Shown here: one piece after another, positions 1-11,149 of the stretch
How the letters are laid out: each line of letters opens with the position of its first letter
How positions within the stretch are numbered: the first letter of the stretch is position 1
NCBI GenBank assembly: GCA_037953745.1
Contig: JBAKBP010001417.1
Span: forward strand, 62,001 to 126,000
Length of the DNA: 64,000 nt
From: Lithodes maja
Taxonomy: Eukaryota > Arthropoda > Malacostraca > Decapoda > Lithodidae
Direction: 5' to 3'
Made by a program: the position numbers and the translations under genes
The notes under the pieces: generated by a model
The model's database searches: none
Seen by the model: the letters and a program-made list of their open reading frames with translations, nothing else
Told to the model about the DNA's origin: nothing

Positions 1-869
1 CCATCATTGACGAACATGCCTATTACATAAGGCATCCTATTCAAACACTAATCCGCCGTAGTTTGAATCTACCGCGCAGAGCATTTAAAATCTGAGGAGC
101 CTTCATCATGAGCGCACGCGACCTCACTCATGGCTTCAGTCATTATGAATTGGGTTCTCACTACGAAAAAACTTCGTAAAAAATAAAAACAAAAAGAAAA
201 TAAGAATAACTATCCAATAAGCTTTCCATCATATCGTGGATGTACTTGTGTGGATCTTTGACCAGACGCTGATTCAGGCGTCATTCTTCCTTCTCTGCTC
301 TGCGATCAGCCGGCCCGGACGTGTCTCTCCACGCTCCGCTGGTTCCGCATTTGCTGCGTCCCTAGTGAGTTTTTTCTCATTTGTTTACTCCGGGATGTAT
401 CGAGTAAGGTTAGGATATACGTAGCAGGAGTGTCCTGGGCTGGTTGCCCGCAGTGCAGTGTATTTTGGGTCGTGTGTTTGGGGCATCTATTTCGGATGTA
501 CCCTCGTGGTCCTGTTGTGGACAGGTGAACTTTTTCACAGTTAGCTAGCTTTGTGATGCAGGCGGCTTTCATTACGCGTTATTGCTTCCTTTTATCTTTC
601 TGATGAGGTAGCGTATTTTTGCTGACGTTCCCAGCGTATTTTTCTTCACTTAGTGAAGTTTTTTCTGGGTCCCGAGTCAGTTCTTCCCTTTGCCGGAAGT
701 ATTTGCTACAGTGGTGTGTTGGCGGTGGTTCCTGTTGTGATATAATTCAGTGTTTTTTGTTTATATTCCGACATGTTACTGTTATCCGTCTGCCTAGGCC
801 TAGCCAGCCTCTCGTAGCTTTACCACATATACAAGTGTTATTGATTTATTTTCTAAATATGTACTACTG
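1..869. other. No recognisable gene; T-rich sequence
   Basis: This stretch holds only short open frames with no family resemblance I can recognise. The first 180 bases are of mixed composition and end in an A-rich run (about 176-205). The rest becomes T-rich and A-poor, like the leader parts of the DIRS elements further on. It may be part of another, decayed element, but no terminal repeats or domains were found to show that. Confidence 0.5.
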
Positions 870-1303
870 TGTCATGTGTGTCCTGGTTTAGTTGTGTATT
901 GGCTAATTCCACGGACTATGTTGGGCCCGGCGTTAGTTGTGTTTTGGCTACGCCTCGGTCCGGTGTTGCGTTCAGATGGTATCTGGACGGGGTGGGTTTT
1001 TTCCGGCGGGTTTTTCTCGGTTTCACCTTGATAACCCCGGCTGGTTGCCGAGTTTTGGCCACGCGTGGTTTAAAACAGGCTTGTTTCCCCGGCGAGTGGG
1101 TGTCTGTGGCTCCCCAGGACTGCATCTCTGGGGTGCCTGTTTCAGGCTCCTTATGATTCCCGGCGGGTTGGCTGTACCCATCTAACAGTGTTCATACGGA
1201 CATGTGTTGTTTGTAGTTTTTTCGGTTTTGCAAAGCCAATATAAAACTATGCTGTTGTTGTATTTCCTCCCCGGCGATCTTTTACGAAGAAGTGGGGATA
1301 GGA

Positions 1304-1604
1304 ACAATTGGGGTTAACTTTTAAACTTTAAATCACCCGGTGGGTGCAACCTGGAAGGGTGGGATGACCGAATTTGCAAAATTCAGTTTAGTTGACTAGA
1401 CAATTGAGGGATGCATTGTGTATCGCCTCCTTCAACATACGGCGCTTTAGGGCACAATTGGGGTTAACGTTTTTTAAACTATTATTCACACCCGGCGGGT
1501 GCTCCTTGGAAGGGTGGGAATAACGAATTTACAATTCAGTTAGTTAACCAGACAATTGAGGGATACGTTTTGTATCGCCGCCTTCAACATACGGCGATCT
1601 AAAA
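1304..1604. repeat. About 150-bp tandem duplication
   Basis: The box ACAATTGGGGTTAAC occurs at 1304 and again at 1454. Each is followed by a TTTAAA run, a CCCGG(T/C)GGGTG box, GGAAGGGTGGGA, a GAATTT-CAGTTAGTT box, AGACAATTGAGGGAT and a CTTCAACATACGGCG end. A third, much more diverged unit lies near 2695-2835. Confidence 0.7.
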
Positions 1605-2063
1605 AGATACTTCGGGAGAAGTTAGATCTCGTATATTTGTCAGGCTTCCCAGTTTTTGATCTACGAGATAATTCGGGGGCCGGCGTCTTTTTTAGTTTTT
1701 TTTTTTTCCAAAATTGAATCTTGAAACAAACACCACCGGAAAGACTTAATCAGTTATAAACGCCATGCTGGTCTTTATATATTATGTCAGAGGGTATTCA
1801 TAAATCTTTTGGACAAATTAAGATATTCTGAAATCTTTTACTTAGGAAACCCCACCGCGTAGCGAGCTGTAGTCGTTGAGTATTACGTCTCGTTACCCGG
1901 CGGGTTATTTAACACTTGTGTGCGAACATGTTTGGGTTAACCTTATGAGCATTAATTCCTGGAATTTTTTTTTTTTCCAGAGCTGGGTCCCGGCGGGGTC
2001 TATGCAGAACCTGGAGTAAGTTTCCCACCAGTCTCTGTCATGGCTACCTTTGCCCCGGTTTTT

Positions 2064-2545
2064 GCTTTATGCATTACGCCCTCCTGTTCAGGTATCCCTA
2101 TTTTTGCGCACACCCTTTGTATAAAATGTGTTAAAATGTCTCGTTTGGTGTGGGTTACCTTTCCGGCGTTTTTCTCGTTGCTCCGAGAACACCGTTTTTG
2201 TTTACCGAGTTTTAGTCAGGATGGCTAAAATAGGTAAGTTACCCCGACGAGTTTGGTCTCTTGAGGGCTCATCTGAAACTGCGTTTTCTGTGGTCGAGCC
2301 TGGGATCAGGCTTCCTGTGTTATTCATTGCTTTATGCATTACGCCCTCCTGTAATGTCTCGTTTTGTGTGGGTTACCTTTCCGGCGTTTTTCTCGTTGCT
2401 CCGAGAACACCGTTTTTGTTTACCGAGTTTTAGTCAGGATGGCTAAAATAGGTAAGTTACCCCGACGAATTTGGTCGCTTGAGGGCTTATCAGAAACTGC
2501 GTTTTCTATGGTCGAGCCTGGAATCAGGCTTCCTGGGTTATTCCC
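2064..2545. repeat. Tandem duplication, period 218-265 bp
   Basis: GCTTTATGCATTACGCCCTC occurs at 2064 and 2329. The following run, from GTGTGGGTTACCTTTCCGG through TCAGGATGGCTAAAATAGG to GGTCGAGCCTGG, is repeated almost exactly. Unit 1 carries about 47 extra bases, so the period is 265 before that point and 218 after it. The short overlapping open frames here are by-products of the repeat. Confidence 0.8.
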
Positions 2546-3337
2546 GTCGAGGGGGGCTCCACACAGTTATCTAAGTGATCATGCTGACACCTGTTGGACA
2601 TGGTTTTCTCTGCTTTTCAAAGCCATTGAAACAATGCTGTCTGTTTGTTTGGTCTTTCCCTCCCGGCGACCTTTTTACAAAGAGGTCTGGGGCAGCTATA
2701 ATTGGTTTGACATTGCATATAAAACCCGGCGGTTGTACCTTCGGGTGGTAATATTAACGGATTTGCGATTCGCGATAATTTGCCAAACAATTGATTGATA
2801 CAATAGGGTATCACGGCCTTCAAGACGGCGATCTATGAGGGCTTCTGGGAGAAGCCGGATTAGAGATTAAGATAGGCTTAGACTTTTTATGGGATAAAAA
2901 GATGCCTGAATCTTACTAGTGTTTTAAGTGTAAAGGGATACTTGAAAGACTTCATCTTTAATAAAGATATGCTTCATCTTTATGAGGATTCAGAAGTTAT
3001 GCTTAATTCTTTTGGACAGATAAAAGATATGCTGAAATCTTTAATATCTGATCTGCTCTGACCGGGGACTTCAGTCACTTCAGGATTGGCTATTGACTAA
3101 CTTGATTGGCGGCACACCATGGCGGAAGGCGGACGCAAGTTTGAGGCTCCGGCATATGTTATGGGAATAGTAAATTAATTCAAGGATATCGAGTGCATAC
3201 GGGGCTAACAAGAAGAGGAAGGATTTAGTGAAGTGTTTGGAGGATATATTGGTGTGGTGGAGGGGTGATATATAGTGTATAAGAGTGTGTAGTGACGGGA
3301 CAGCGGTAGGGGTGAGTTGTTGAGTTTGTAAACAAAC

Positions 3338-4429
3338 ATGGCAGAGGGAATTTCGGGTATGACGGAGGCGGAAGGAAGGTTACAACGTTTTCGGGGATTT
3401 AAGAGCACAGATAAGAAGTTAGAAGAGGTTAGTATTGTTGTGAAGGATTTGGAAAAGTGGATGAGTGATACGGAGAAATGGAAGGGGGATATTGGTGAGA
3501 AAGTTAAGGCACTGTGTGTAATGTGTGGTGTGATAGATGGGGAAGGGAATAGGCCTAGCGAAGGAAGTGAATGCAGGCCTTTTTTGGCAGTTAATGAGAG
3601 CCTAGAGATGGTATTGAAAAGGGTAGATGAACTGGGAGCAGAGAATATGGCATTGAAGGAGCAGCTGAAGGAATACGAAGGACGTTTCACGGAAGTAAAG
3701 GAGTCGACTGCATGGACGGTGGTAGGTAAACAAAAAGTCAAGGATTTGGAGGATATTATGAAAGAGCAAAAGGAAGAAATGAATATGACCAAAAAAAGTT
3801 TTGAGAGTGCAGTTGTAGGGGTCATGAAGAACAAGGAGAGTGTCGTGAGGGAGGCCATGGACAGGGATAGGGGTGTAATCTTGTATGGAGATATAGAGAC
3901 TCATATGAATGATAATGGAGTGAGAAAAGTGAGGGATATGGAGACAGTGAAGGAGGTCTTGAAAGGTGTGGATGAGGACGAATATGGATGGGAAGGGCAG
4001 GTGGAGGAGGTCAGTAGGATAGGTAGATATAAAAGGGGAGAGATGAGACCTATAAGGGTACAGTTTAAAACTAGGGTAGTGGCGGAGACTGTGACAAATT
4101 TTAGTTGGAGGCTAAATACAAATGATAAACTGAAACACATAAGACTAAAGAAGGATTTGAGTATAGAACAAAGGAAAAAAATTAAGGAATTACAAGAAAA
4201 GGCTGATGAAAATAATGGAAAGTTGGATGAGGAGGATAAGAGAAATTGTTACTGGAGAGTGAGGGACGGAAAAGTGAGGAAGTGGTTTATAAGAGTAGAA
4301 AGGAGGGGGAGATCAGTGAGGGGAGAGAATGTGATGAGAGTTGTGACGGAGGAGGAGAACGGGGTGGAGGTGTCACAGGGAGAGACAGGAGACAAAGAGG
4401 CAGACCCAGTAGTGCTAACAGGGGAGTAG
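3338..4429 (+). CDS. ORF1 protein of non-LTR element A
   Basis: This 363-aa ORF is intact. It is rich in Lys and Glu and has heptad-like coiled-coil stretches at about residues 85-165. From about residue 185 a segment starting VILYGD, with RPIRVQF about 60 residues later, and then a basic helix-rich region (about 255-310) resemble the RRM plus C-terminal domains of LINE ORF1 RNA-binding proteins. Such proteins trimerise through the coiled coil and coat the element RNA. The start follows an A-rich leader (AAACAAACATGG). ORF2 begins about 40 nt downstream of the stop. The RNA-binding role is family inference; no zinc knuckle is visible. Confidence 0.7.
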   Translation: MAEGISGMTEAEGRLQRFRGFKSTDKKLEEVSIVVKDLEKWMSDTEKWKGDIGEKVKALCVMCGVIDGEGNRPSEGSECRPFLAVNESLEMVLKRVDELGAENMALKEQLKEYEGRFTEVKESTAWTVVGKQKVKDLEDIMKEQKEEMNMTKKSFESAVVGVMKNKESVVREAMDRDRGVILYGDIETHMNDNGVRKVRDMETVKEVLKGVDEDEYGWEGQVEEVSRIGRYKRGEMRPIRVQFKTRVVAETVTNFSWRLNTNDKLKHIRLKKDLSIEQRKKIKELQEKADENNGKLDEEDKRNCYWRVRDGKVRKWFIRVERRGRSVRGENVMRVVTEEENGVEVSQGETGDKEADPVVLTGE

Positions 4430-4470
4430 GGTACGGACTGGAGGAGCGGGATGGTGTAATTGCTGAAGGA

Positions 4471-6499
4471 ATGGTAGATGGATTAAGGATTATGTTTAGT
4501 AATGTGGATGTGTTTACTCAGGACCAGAAAAGAGAACTGATAATTATGTAGGTTGCAGGATGAAGAGGAAAAACCTGATGTTATAGCCCTACAGGAAGTA
4601 AGACCAAAAAATGTTAGAATTGAAAGGGAACTGGTGGAATATAGTTTGGAGGGTTTTGAGTTATATGAGAGAAATGCTATTAGAGCAGAGGTTGGAAGAG
4701 GACTGTTTATTTATGTAAGAAAAGAGCTCAAGGTTAATGAGGTGGATATGAGACAGCAGTATTGTGAGTATTTGTGTATTGAAGTAAAATGTGTAAGAGG
4801 ATCAATTCTAATTGCCTCTATATATAGAAGCCCAAATAATAGCAGGGGAGAGGATGATAACCTACTGAAAGCAATGGAGGAGATAGATAATAGAGAGAAC
4901 AAATATAAAATTTTGATTGGAGATTTCAATTTGCCAAGGTTCAACTGGGCAAATTGTACTACTCCAGCGGGACAGGGTAGCCTGGAAAATAAGTTTATAG
5001 AGAAAGTGAGAGATTGTTTTTTAACGCAACATATTGTAGAGATGACAAGATATAGAGATGGGACGCAGGGGAGTGTACTTGATTTGATTTTTAGCAATGA
5101 AGAAGATATAGTGGAACATGTTAATGTGGATAGCCCTATAGGTCGTAGTGACCATGCCTGTATAAGCTTTAGTTGTAACATTAAATCGGAGAGGGATAAT
5201 AGAAGCAATAGAAAAATATACATGTATGATAGAGCAGATTATGAGCTGCTGAGACGGTGTTTGGACATTGACTGGGGGGACTATTTGAACGGTGAAGACG
5301 CTGAAGGAATGTGGAGGAAAATTAGAGTCAAACTGGAGAATGCTGTATCCAAAAGTGTACCAGTAAGGGAATATAAGGATAAAACAAAATTGAGGAAAAG
5401 AACTAACCCAGAATTGCCAATGAAAAGAAAGCTTTGGATATTGATTAGAAGAAAGAAACGATTGTGGGAAAGATTAAAATTGTTAAAAAAGAACAGGGGG
5501 TCTAGTATAGAGGCTAAGGAAGTGGATCTGGAATGCAGACAAATAAACAATAAAATAAGGTGGGAAACAAGGAGGGGGGTGAAGGAGAGGGAGAGAGAGA
5601 TAGCTAGAAATGTGAAGGATAATCCAAAAATATTCTGGAAGTACATTCAGGAAAAGTTAACAAGAAGAGTAGGGATCCCAGAGCTGGTGGGGGGGTTGAA
5701 TGATGGGAGTAGAGCGGAGACTGATAAGGAGAAAGCAGAGGTGCTGGGGAAATACTTTGGGGGGGTACTAACAGTGGAGTCGGAGGATGCAGTGCCTACT
5801 ATTCCCATCAAACAGGCACCGGCACTAGAACTAATAGAGTTTTCCCATGCTAGAATAAGAAGGGCTATAGAAAAAATGAACAGAAGTAAGTCACCGGGAC
5901 CGGATGGGATACACCCAAGAATCATAAAGGAAGGAGGGGAGATGTTAGTAGAGCCATTGAAAATGTTATTTGAGGTATCGTTTAATACAGGACAAATCCC
6001 GATGGACTGGAGAGAGGCGAACATAACAGCTATATTTAAGAAGGGAAAGAGAAATGACCCAGGGAATTATAGACCAGTCAGTTTGACAAGTGTTGTGTGT
6101 AAACTAATGGAAACGGTAATTAGAGAAGGAATAATGGATCATATGAAGTCAAACCAACTTTTCAGTGGGAGACAGTTCGGATTCTTGCCGGGGAGGTCGA
6201 CGGTACTACAGCTAATTAAGGTGGTAGATGATTGGATGCAAATTCTAGAAGATGGTGATGTAATAGACGTAGTATATTGCGATTTTATGAAGGCCTTCGA
6301 TAAGGTCCCACATAAAAGGTTAATAGAGAAAGTTAGAAGCTATAATATAGGGGAGAAATGTGTGAAATGGATAGAAGCCTTCCTGAAAGATCGGAGACAG
6401 AGGGTACTGGTGAATGGAATAGGCTCGGGGTGGAGGGAAATTACAAGTGGGGTACCTCAGGGATCTGTGTTGGGACCACTGCTGTTCGTTATATTTATT
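4471..6499 (+). pseudogene. ORF2 of element A, 5' part: endonuclease plus RT
   Basis: Begins MVDGLRIMFSNVDVF, typical of the start of an apurinic-type endonuclease (EEP fold). The frame shifts once near 4545 and continues to 6499. Endonuclease marks are DVIALQE, the GDFNLPRFNW box and RSDHACISF. RT marks are the SPGPDGIHPR region, AIFKKG.. NYRPVSLTS, FGFLPGRST, the motif-A block CDFMKAFDKVPH and SGVPQGSVLGPLLFVIFI. It stops exactly at the DIRS insertion, just before the expected YADD block, which lies at 14696 onward. The frameshift and the insertion make this copy inactive. Confidence 0.85.
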
Positions 6500-6502
6500 T
6501 GT

Positions 6503-6797
6503 TAGTAGTCTTGGCAAATCCAACGTCAAGGCTATTAACCTAATTGCAATGACGACTTGTCTATTTTGACTGCTATGTCGTCATTCCAACCGCGGTTAAA
6601 AAGAAAACGTCTAGAGTCTACTCCTTATCTTGCTCTAGGAGACGTTGTACATTAACCAAAACTACCACCGAAGGTGAAAAAAGCATAGAAGAGAAGAAAA
6701 AGGGGTTTACCTTAGTTACCGCTTAAGGCCCATCCCGTGTTCCGTCATGTGCAGATCACTGTCGAACGTGCGCATGAGCGACCCTCTCTTGTTATCA
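6503..6797 (+). repeat. DIRS copy 1 left inverted terminal repeat
   Basis: From TAGTAGTCTTGGC to TCTTGTTATCA this matches the reverse complement of 14349-14642 almost base for base. It includes a hairpin-like stretch (AATGACGAC ... GTCGTCATT). The few differences from copy 2 also appear in the matching right repeat of the same copy, as expected if the ITRs are regenerated together. Confidence 0.92.
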
Positions 6798-8147
6798 TTT
6801 TTTCACGCGCCTCCATTGATTGAGTCCGCTTTTGTTGTGCTCCTTCAATTCACCCTGTTTTAGGTTCGTTTCGGCTTTTCTGGCCTTCTTTTTGCTAGAC
6901 AGATGTTACGTGATCTAGGACACACCTAAATGGGCTCCTTAGTGTGTTTAATGGAGACGCGTGTGGAAATAGCTACCGAAGGTACGGGGGCGCTTGGCGT
7001 TCCCCGTCTATATGTTTTCATTCTTTCTCTTTTCATATTCTTTTTTCCTGTTAGTCTGGGCATAGTTTAGCTTTTAGCTTCGATTAGCCTAGCTTGTTTA
7101 TCATTCAGGAATTGCTATGCCCTTATGAGTTCTCATTTTTTTTCATAGCCTAGGTGTACAGTTGGTTCACAATCTGAGATTTCGTGGTGGCGGTGCTGTT
7201 TGTAGGTTTGTGTCAGCCGCATAACTAGCGTTATTCCCGAGTCCCCCCTTTCGAGCCTTCACTGTGTCTCAAGGGCCTGGGCGCTTAGTGGTTCGTGATA
7301 CCCAGAGGTACCCCACGGGGGCCTCTCCCTCACTCCACAGGGTTTTTTCGCCCCTGACACATTCTCTACTCGCGGCTAGGCCACCCTTTTTCTCACCAGT
7401 TTCATTACTGGTTTTTTGTGTTTCCCTTCCTGTTTTCACCTCCATCCTTTCATAACTTTTGCCCAATCCTGGGGTACCCCACGGGGGCCCCTGTTGTGCC
7501 AAACCACCCAACCTGCCACTTCTCCTCATGGGCTTTGCTCTATCTCTGTGGGTTGGGTGGTTCCCAGGGGATGTGCCTCCTCTCCCCTGGTGTGCCTTCC
7601 TTGCCTCTCCCTTGACCGGTCGAGTCAGGATATTATCAAGGAAGACACTGCTCAGCTAGATGGTCACGGTCATCTTCGCTTGGAGTTCATAAGGAGTTGA
7701 CGCTTGTTTGCCGGCCTTTTTTGGTTTTCCTAGACGCCCCTCTCGCTTGTTCGGCACCGGGCCCTCTTGGCAGGTCCCGCAAATTTGCGGTGTGCTCGAT
7801 TCGGCCCTCTGGGTCGTTTCGGCTCCCCGCAAATTTGCGGAGATCGCTGGGGGGTCGCGTGACGATGTGGGGGGTTTGTGTCGGTACGGATCTACCTCCT
7901 TTGGCCCGCAAATTTGCGGTTATGGTTGGCTTTCACTGTTGACCCTTTTTTGTGTCATATTGTTGCCTGATACTATATTGGTGTATACACTTTCCTGGTG
8001 TTATAGGCCCTGCATATAAGATGTTGAGTGGTGATTAACACTTTCTCCATCTTTGCAGGTTCTGCTGGTGCTCTTCCGCCTCGGCCGCCCTCCTCACCTA
8101 CCTCTGTGCTCCCGGTTTAGGGTGAGTACAGATGCCTGTTTGCATGT
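6798..8147 (+). other. DIRS copy 1 leader region
   Basis: A non-coding, T-rich leader between the left ITR and the gag remnant. It contains a GGTACCCCACGGGGG box repeated at about 7307 and 7472, three identical palindromes (7777-7919), a likely 3' splice site (TCCATCTTTGCAG ending at 8059) and a likely 5' splice site (GGTGAGTAC at about 8120). DIRS elements with spliceosomal introns are known, so a short leader exon is plausible. No protein frame is supported. Confidence 0.6.
7777..7919. promoter_or_regulatory. Three identical 14-bp palindromes, copy 1
   Basis: The perfect palindrome CCGCAAATTTGCGG occurs at 7777-7790, 7827-7840 and 7906-7919. The same three are kept at the same relative positions in DIRS copy 2 while bases around them differ. 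A perfect palindrome suggests a site for a dimeric DNA-binding protein, or short hairpins in the RNA. The role is inference. Confidence 0.6.
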
Positions 8148-8531
8148 GTGTTCCTGTTTCCCCATGCTCCTTCACTGGTTCTTCTTGGACATTCTCTACA
8201 CTTACACCTTCGACGTGCTGCTTCTGGTGTGTGTTCTTCTCGTGCTGGTCGGCTGCTTTGCTTTCGCCTTGGTTGTCGCTCCCCGTGCTTGGTGAGCCAC
8301 ATGTCCTGCTTGCGCCACTCGCTCTTTGTGTCCTCTACGGCCTACCTCCCTGCTCTGTGTGGCCCGTGTCTGGCCCTGGTGGTTGTGCTGCTCCATGGCC
8401 CTGGTTCCTCGGCGGTGGCTGTGGCCTCTGCTTCCCTTCCGTCGGTGTGGCCGATGGTCTCCCGCCACATTGGGCCTCCGTTCCCCGGCTTTTGTTGCCG
8501 CCCGGTTCCGCGTCACCCTGGGTATCCCTGA
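8148..8531 (+). pseudogene. Gag-like remnant of DIRS copy 1
   Basis: Recognised by comparison with the open gag ORF of the third DIRS element at 63350. Both share an H...C...H...Y.P..CG.C pattern followed by an L-rich helix and a W..(I/V)SRH block, then a GIP/GYP end. In this copy most Asp, Glu, Lys and Arg of the third element are replaced by Ala, Val, Leu, Gly or Ser, as expected if the A of their codons was lost. The frame then shifts and ends in a SINE-like insert. Not functional. Confidence 0.6.
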
Positions 8532-8560
8532 CCCGACTGCCGGCCGTTCACCCCAGCCCG

Positions 8561-8705
8561 TAGCCTCGTAGGTGGCGCTCTCGTCTCACACGCGAGGGGT
8601 CGGGGGTTCCCTCCCAGACCGGGCGGTGCCGAATTGGGCTTGTCTCCTTTCATGTGTTAGCCTCAGTTCACCTAGCTGTAAATAGGTACTGTACCTGGAA
8701 TTCGT
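8561..8705 (+). repeat. tRNA-like SINE insert in DIRS copy 1
   Basis: The segment starts TAGCCTCGTAGGTGG (A-box-like) and has a GGGTCGGGGGTTC T-arm-like box. It is followed by a body with TTCACCTAGCTGTAAATAGG. The matching stretch of copy 2 keeps a better tRNA look, with a B-box-like GGTTCAATCCC; this copy has C at both A positions of that box. It lies where the gag of the third DIRS element continues uninterrupted, so it is an insertion shared by copies 1 and 2. Confidence 0.5.
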
Positions 8706-11149
8706 GGACGACGTTGTGCCGTCCCATCTGGGGTTGGCACACATGGTTCAAGGCGGGCTGGGTATCATATGGTTCCCCTACGCTACTGGTCAACCTAAGC
8801 CTCCACGCTCTCGCTCGCCTCGCTCCTGCCCCTCGTCGTCCTCCTATTATCCTTGACGTCGCCCGTCGCCCTCGTCTTGGTTCTCGCCCTGAGGCCGGGG
8901 TTGGCGGCTCTGCTCCTATGCGCCCTCCCCTGGCCTCTACGGATAGGGGCTCTCCTCCCTTCCGCCCGCTTTCCTAGCCCAGACGACTTCCTCTTCCGTT
9001 GTCCTCTCCGCACGCGGTTGTTCGTGCTGTCGCTGGCCCTCTGCTCCCTCCTACACTGTCCAGGAGGGTCCGCCTGGGTGTCGTTGCTTCTCCTTCACCT
9101 GCTTCAGTGCCTCTTCTTCCTTCACGGTCTCGTCCCGCGGTGGGGGTCCCTCCCTCCTCCGCCTCGGTGTCGGGCCGCCCTGTTCTCTCAGCCCCGGGGG
9201 TCCTTGCTCTGTTTCCCCCTGCGGCTCCTTCTGGCCTCCTTTCACCCGGCCAGCCTTCCCCCTCCCGTCGTCCTGCTCCTCCTCCTTCTTCTCTTCCTGC
9301 CCTTCACTTCCCGTCTCGCCTGGGGGGTACCCCTCCTCTTGCCTCGGTGAGGCTTCGGGGTCCCCCTTTTTCTCGGGTGCTGTCGTGTCGCTGGAAGAGG
9401 GGGCTGGTGCTGTTTCCCCCTCGGCCGTTCGTGTTCGGGGACGGGTCCCTCTACGGCGACGCGGCCGTCGTCGCTCGCCTTCCTTGGGCCGCGACGCTGC
9501 TGGTTCGTGTCGTGGGTCTCGCTCCCGCTCACGCTTGTCCCTGCGGACCGACCCTTCTGGGTGGGGGGGGGTGGGGGGGGTCGCCTCTCTCGGTTCGATT
9601 GTTGGCTTTGCGGGACTGGGTTGTGTCACGCTTCGACGGGTGCTTGGCGTCGTTGGCCGCCTCCCTCTTCTCGCGCTTCTTGGCGGTGCCTCACCCTCAG
9701 CGCCTCGCCTTTCCTACCCCTGCTACGGTCCCGCTCCCTTCTGCAGGCCTCCGCTCTGGTCAGACTTCAGCCGCACTGACCTCCTTCCGGCTGTTCAGTC
9801 CCTGGCTGTGTTGACGGGTCTGTCCTCCTATGGGACGGGTTTGTGCGGCACCGGTACGCCTGGCTTCGCCGTCATGCTCGGTCGCCCTCTCCCCTTGGAG
9901 GCCTGGTTTGCTGTGGCCTTCGCCTTCACACCGTTCCGTCGACGGCTCTCCTTCGGTCCCTCCCTTCGGTTACTCGCCTTGACGTTGGACTGGGGTCGTC
10001 CCTGCTTTTGCCTCCTCTTGTGTCTGTCGGCAGGTTGGCCGGCGCGTTCTGGTCCTGGATGGGCGCGCCCATTCTTGAACTTTGTTCTATTGCTACCCCG
10101 TTCTTCTCTCCCCCGGATCAGGCCTCTGTCGCCACGGTTTTTCCCTTGCGACGGAGGGTGACGGACTTCTTGTCTTGTCTTTCGGTTCCCTCCAGCCGTC
10201 TGTTCCCGCCTGTGGCTTTTCGGGGCGTCTGCGCCAGGCGCTCTTCGCGAGGGTTTGGACCGCGTTCTGCGGGTCCGCCTTCGGCTCGCGGTCTCTTTGG
10301 TTCCCGAGCTGCAGGCGGTTTTGTGCGCGGCAACTCGGCGCCGCCCGACAGTGCGGTCCTCGTTCTGCCGGCCGGCCCCCTTGGATATTCGTCAGGGTTT
10401 GTTGTACTCTGCGCTACATACGTCGGGGTTGTTTCAGCTGGTTGCTTGGGTATGCTCGCTTCTCTGGCGGCGGCCCCTGCTTCCGACACGCGACGACGCG
10501 CTGTGTCATTGCGTTCCCTGCTTCCGTCACGCCCCGTCGTGCTGTGTCGCACGCGGGGTCTTCTCAGTCCCTTCCTTCTGCCGGTCCTCTTCGGGGTGCT
10601 GCTACACGTGCTGCCGCCTTGCGCGGCCGCAGGACTGGGACGTTGCAGGCCAGTGCGTCGATTCCGCCTCGCCCTTCTGTTCTTGCCCCTTTTCATCCCC
10701 GCTGTGTCGGGGCTGGCCGTCCTTCCACTTCCGGCCGCCCTTCGACGTGGTCTGCCCCGCGCCGGCCTGGGGTTGGGGGGGGGTAGAGGTCGACGTGGCG
10801 CTCGTGCTCGCACGGCCCGTACCGAGGGTACCTCCGCGTCAACACAATGTGTAGTTCTCTGGGTCGGCCTCCTTGTTCTCCTTCTCGCCTGGCCGACCGG
10901 GTCGCTCCCCTCCTCTCGGGTGCTCCCTCGGGTTGTTTTTGCCCTTGCACCCCTCGGTTGCCGCGAGGGACATTGGGGGCGGCGGGTTGCGCGGTGGGGT
11001 CTCCCCTGGTGGTGGGCGTCTCGACCCCCTTTCCGCTCTTGTCACCGCCGCCGGCCCTTCTCTTCGGACGTGGCCCACGTGCTCCCTTCCATGCCCGAGC
11101 TGGGTAGCGTCGAGGGGGTTGGTCGCCGGTCGCCCGGTTTTCCTCTCCC
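8706..11149 (+). other. A-depleted DIRS coding region, frame not assignable
   Basis: This stretch should hold the rest of gag and the N-terminal part of the RT protein. Long open frames exist in most of the six frames, including a 579-codon plus frame at 9843-11582, but none shows a domain over its length. They are open because A is nearly absent here. An Arg/Ser/Pro-rich patch near 8800-8970 resembles the basic tail of the third element's gag. I call no gene. Confidence 0.6.

Larger units (their letters stand above)
870..3110. repeat. Diverged long tandem duplication
   Basis: Two halves of this block resemble each other with a spacing of roughly 1.2-1.4 kb. The stretch around 1216-1680 (with CCCCGGCGATC, the AATTGGGGTT-like box, the GGAAGGGTGGGA box and a GGGAGAAG box) matches around 2604-2890. 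The stretch around 1785-1840 (TCTTTTGGACA followed by GAAATCTTT) matches around 3005-3050. Smaller tandem duplications are nested in it. No protein domain is seen. It could be the untranslated or terminal part of an unrecognised element, or a decayed satellite. Confidence 0.5.

Noticed and set aside
3..95. Open frame at the left edge reading IIDEHAYYIRHPIQTLIRR to a stop at 95
   Set aside because: Only 31 codons, cut by the window edge, with no recognisable family; chance cannot be excluded.
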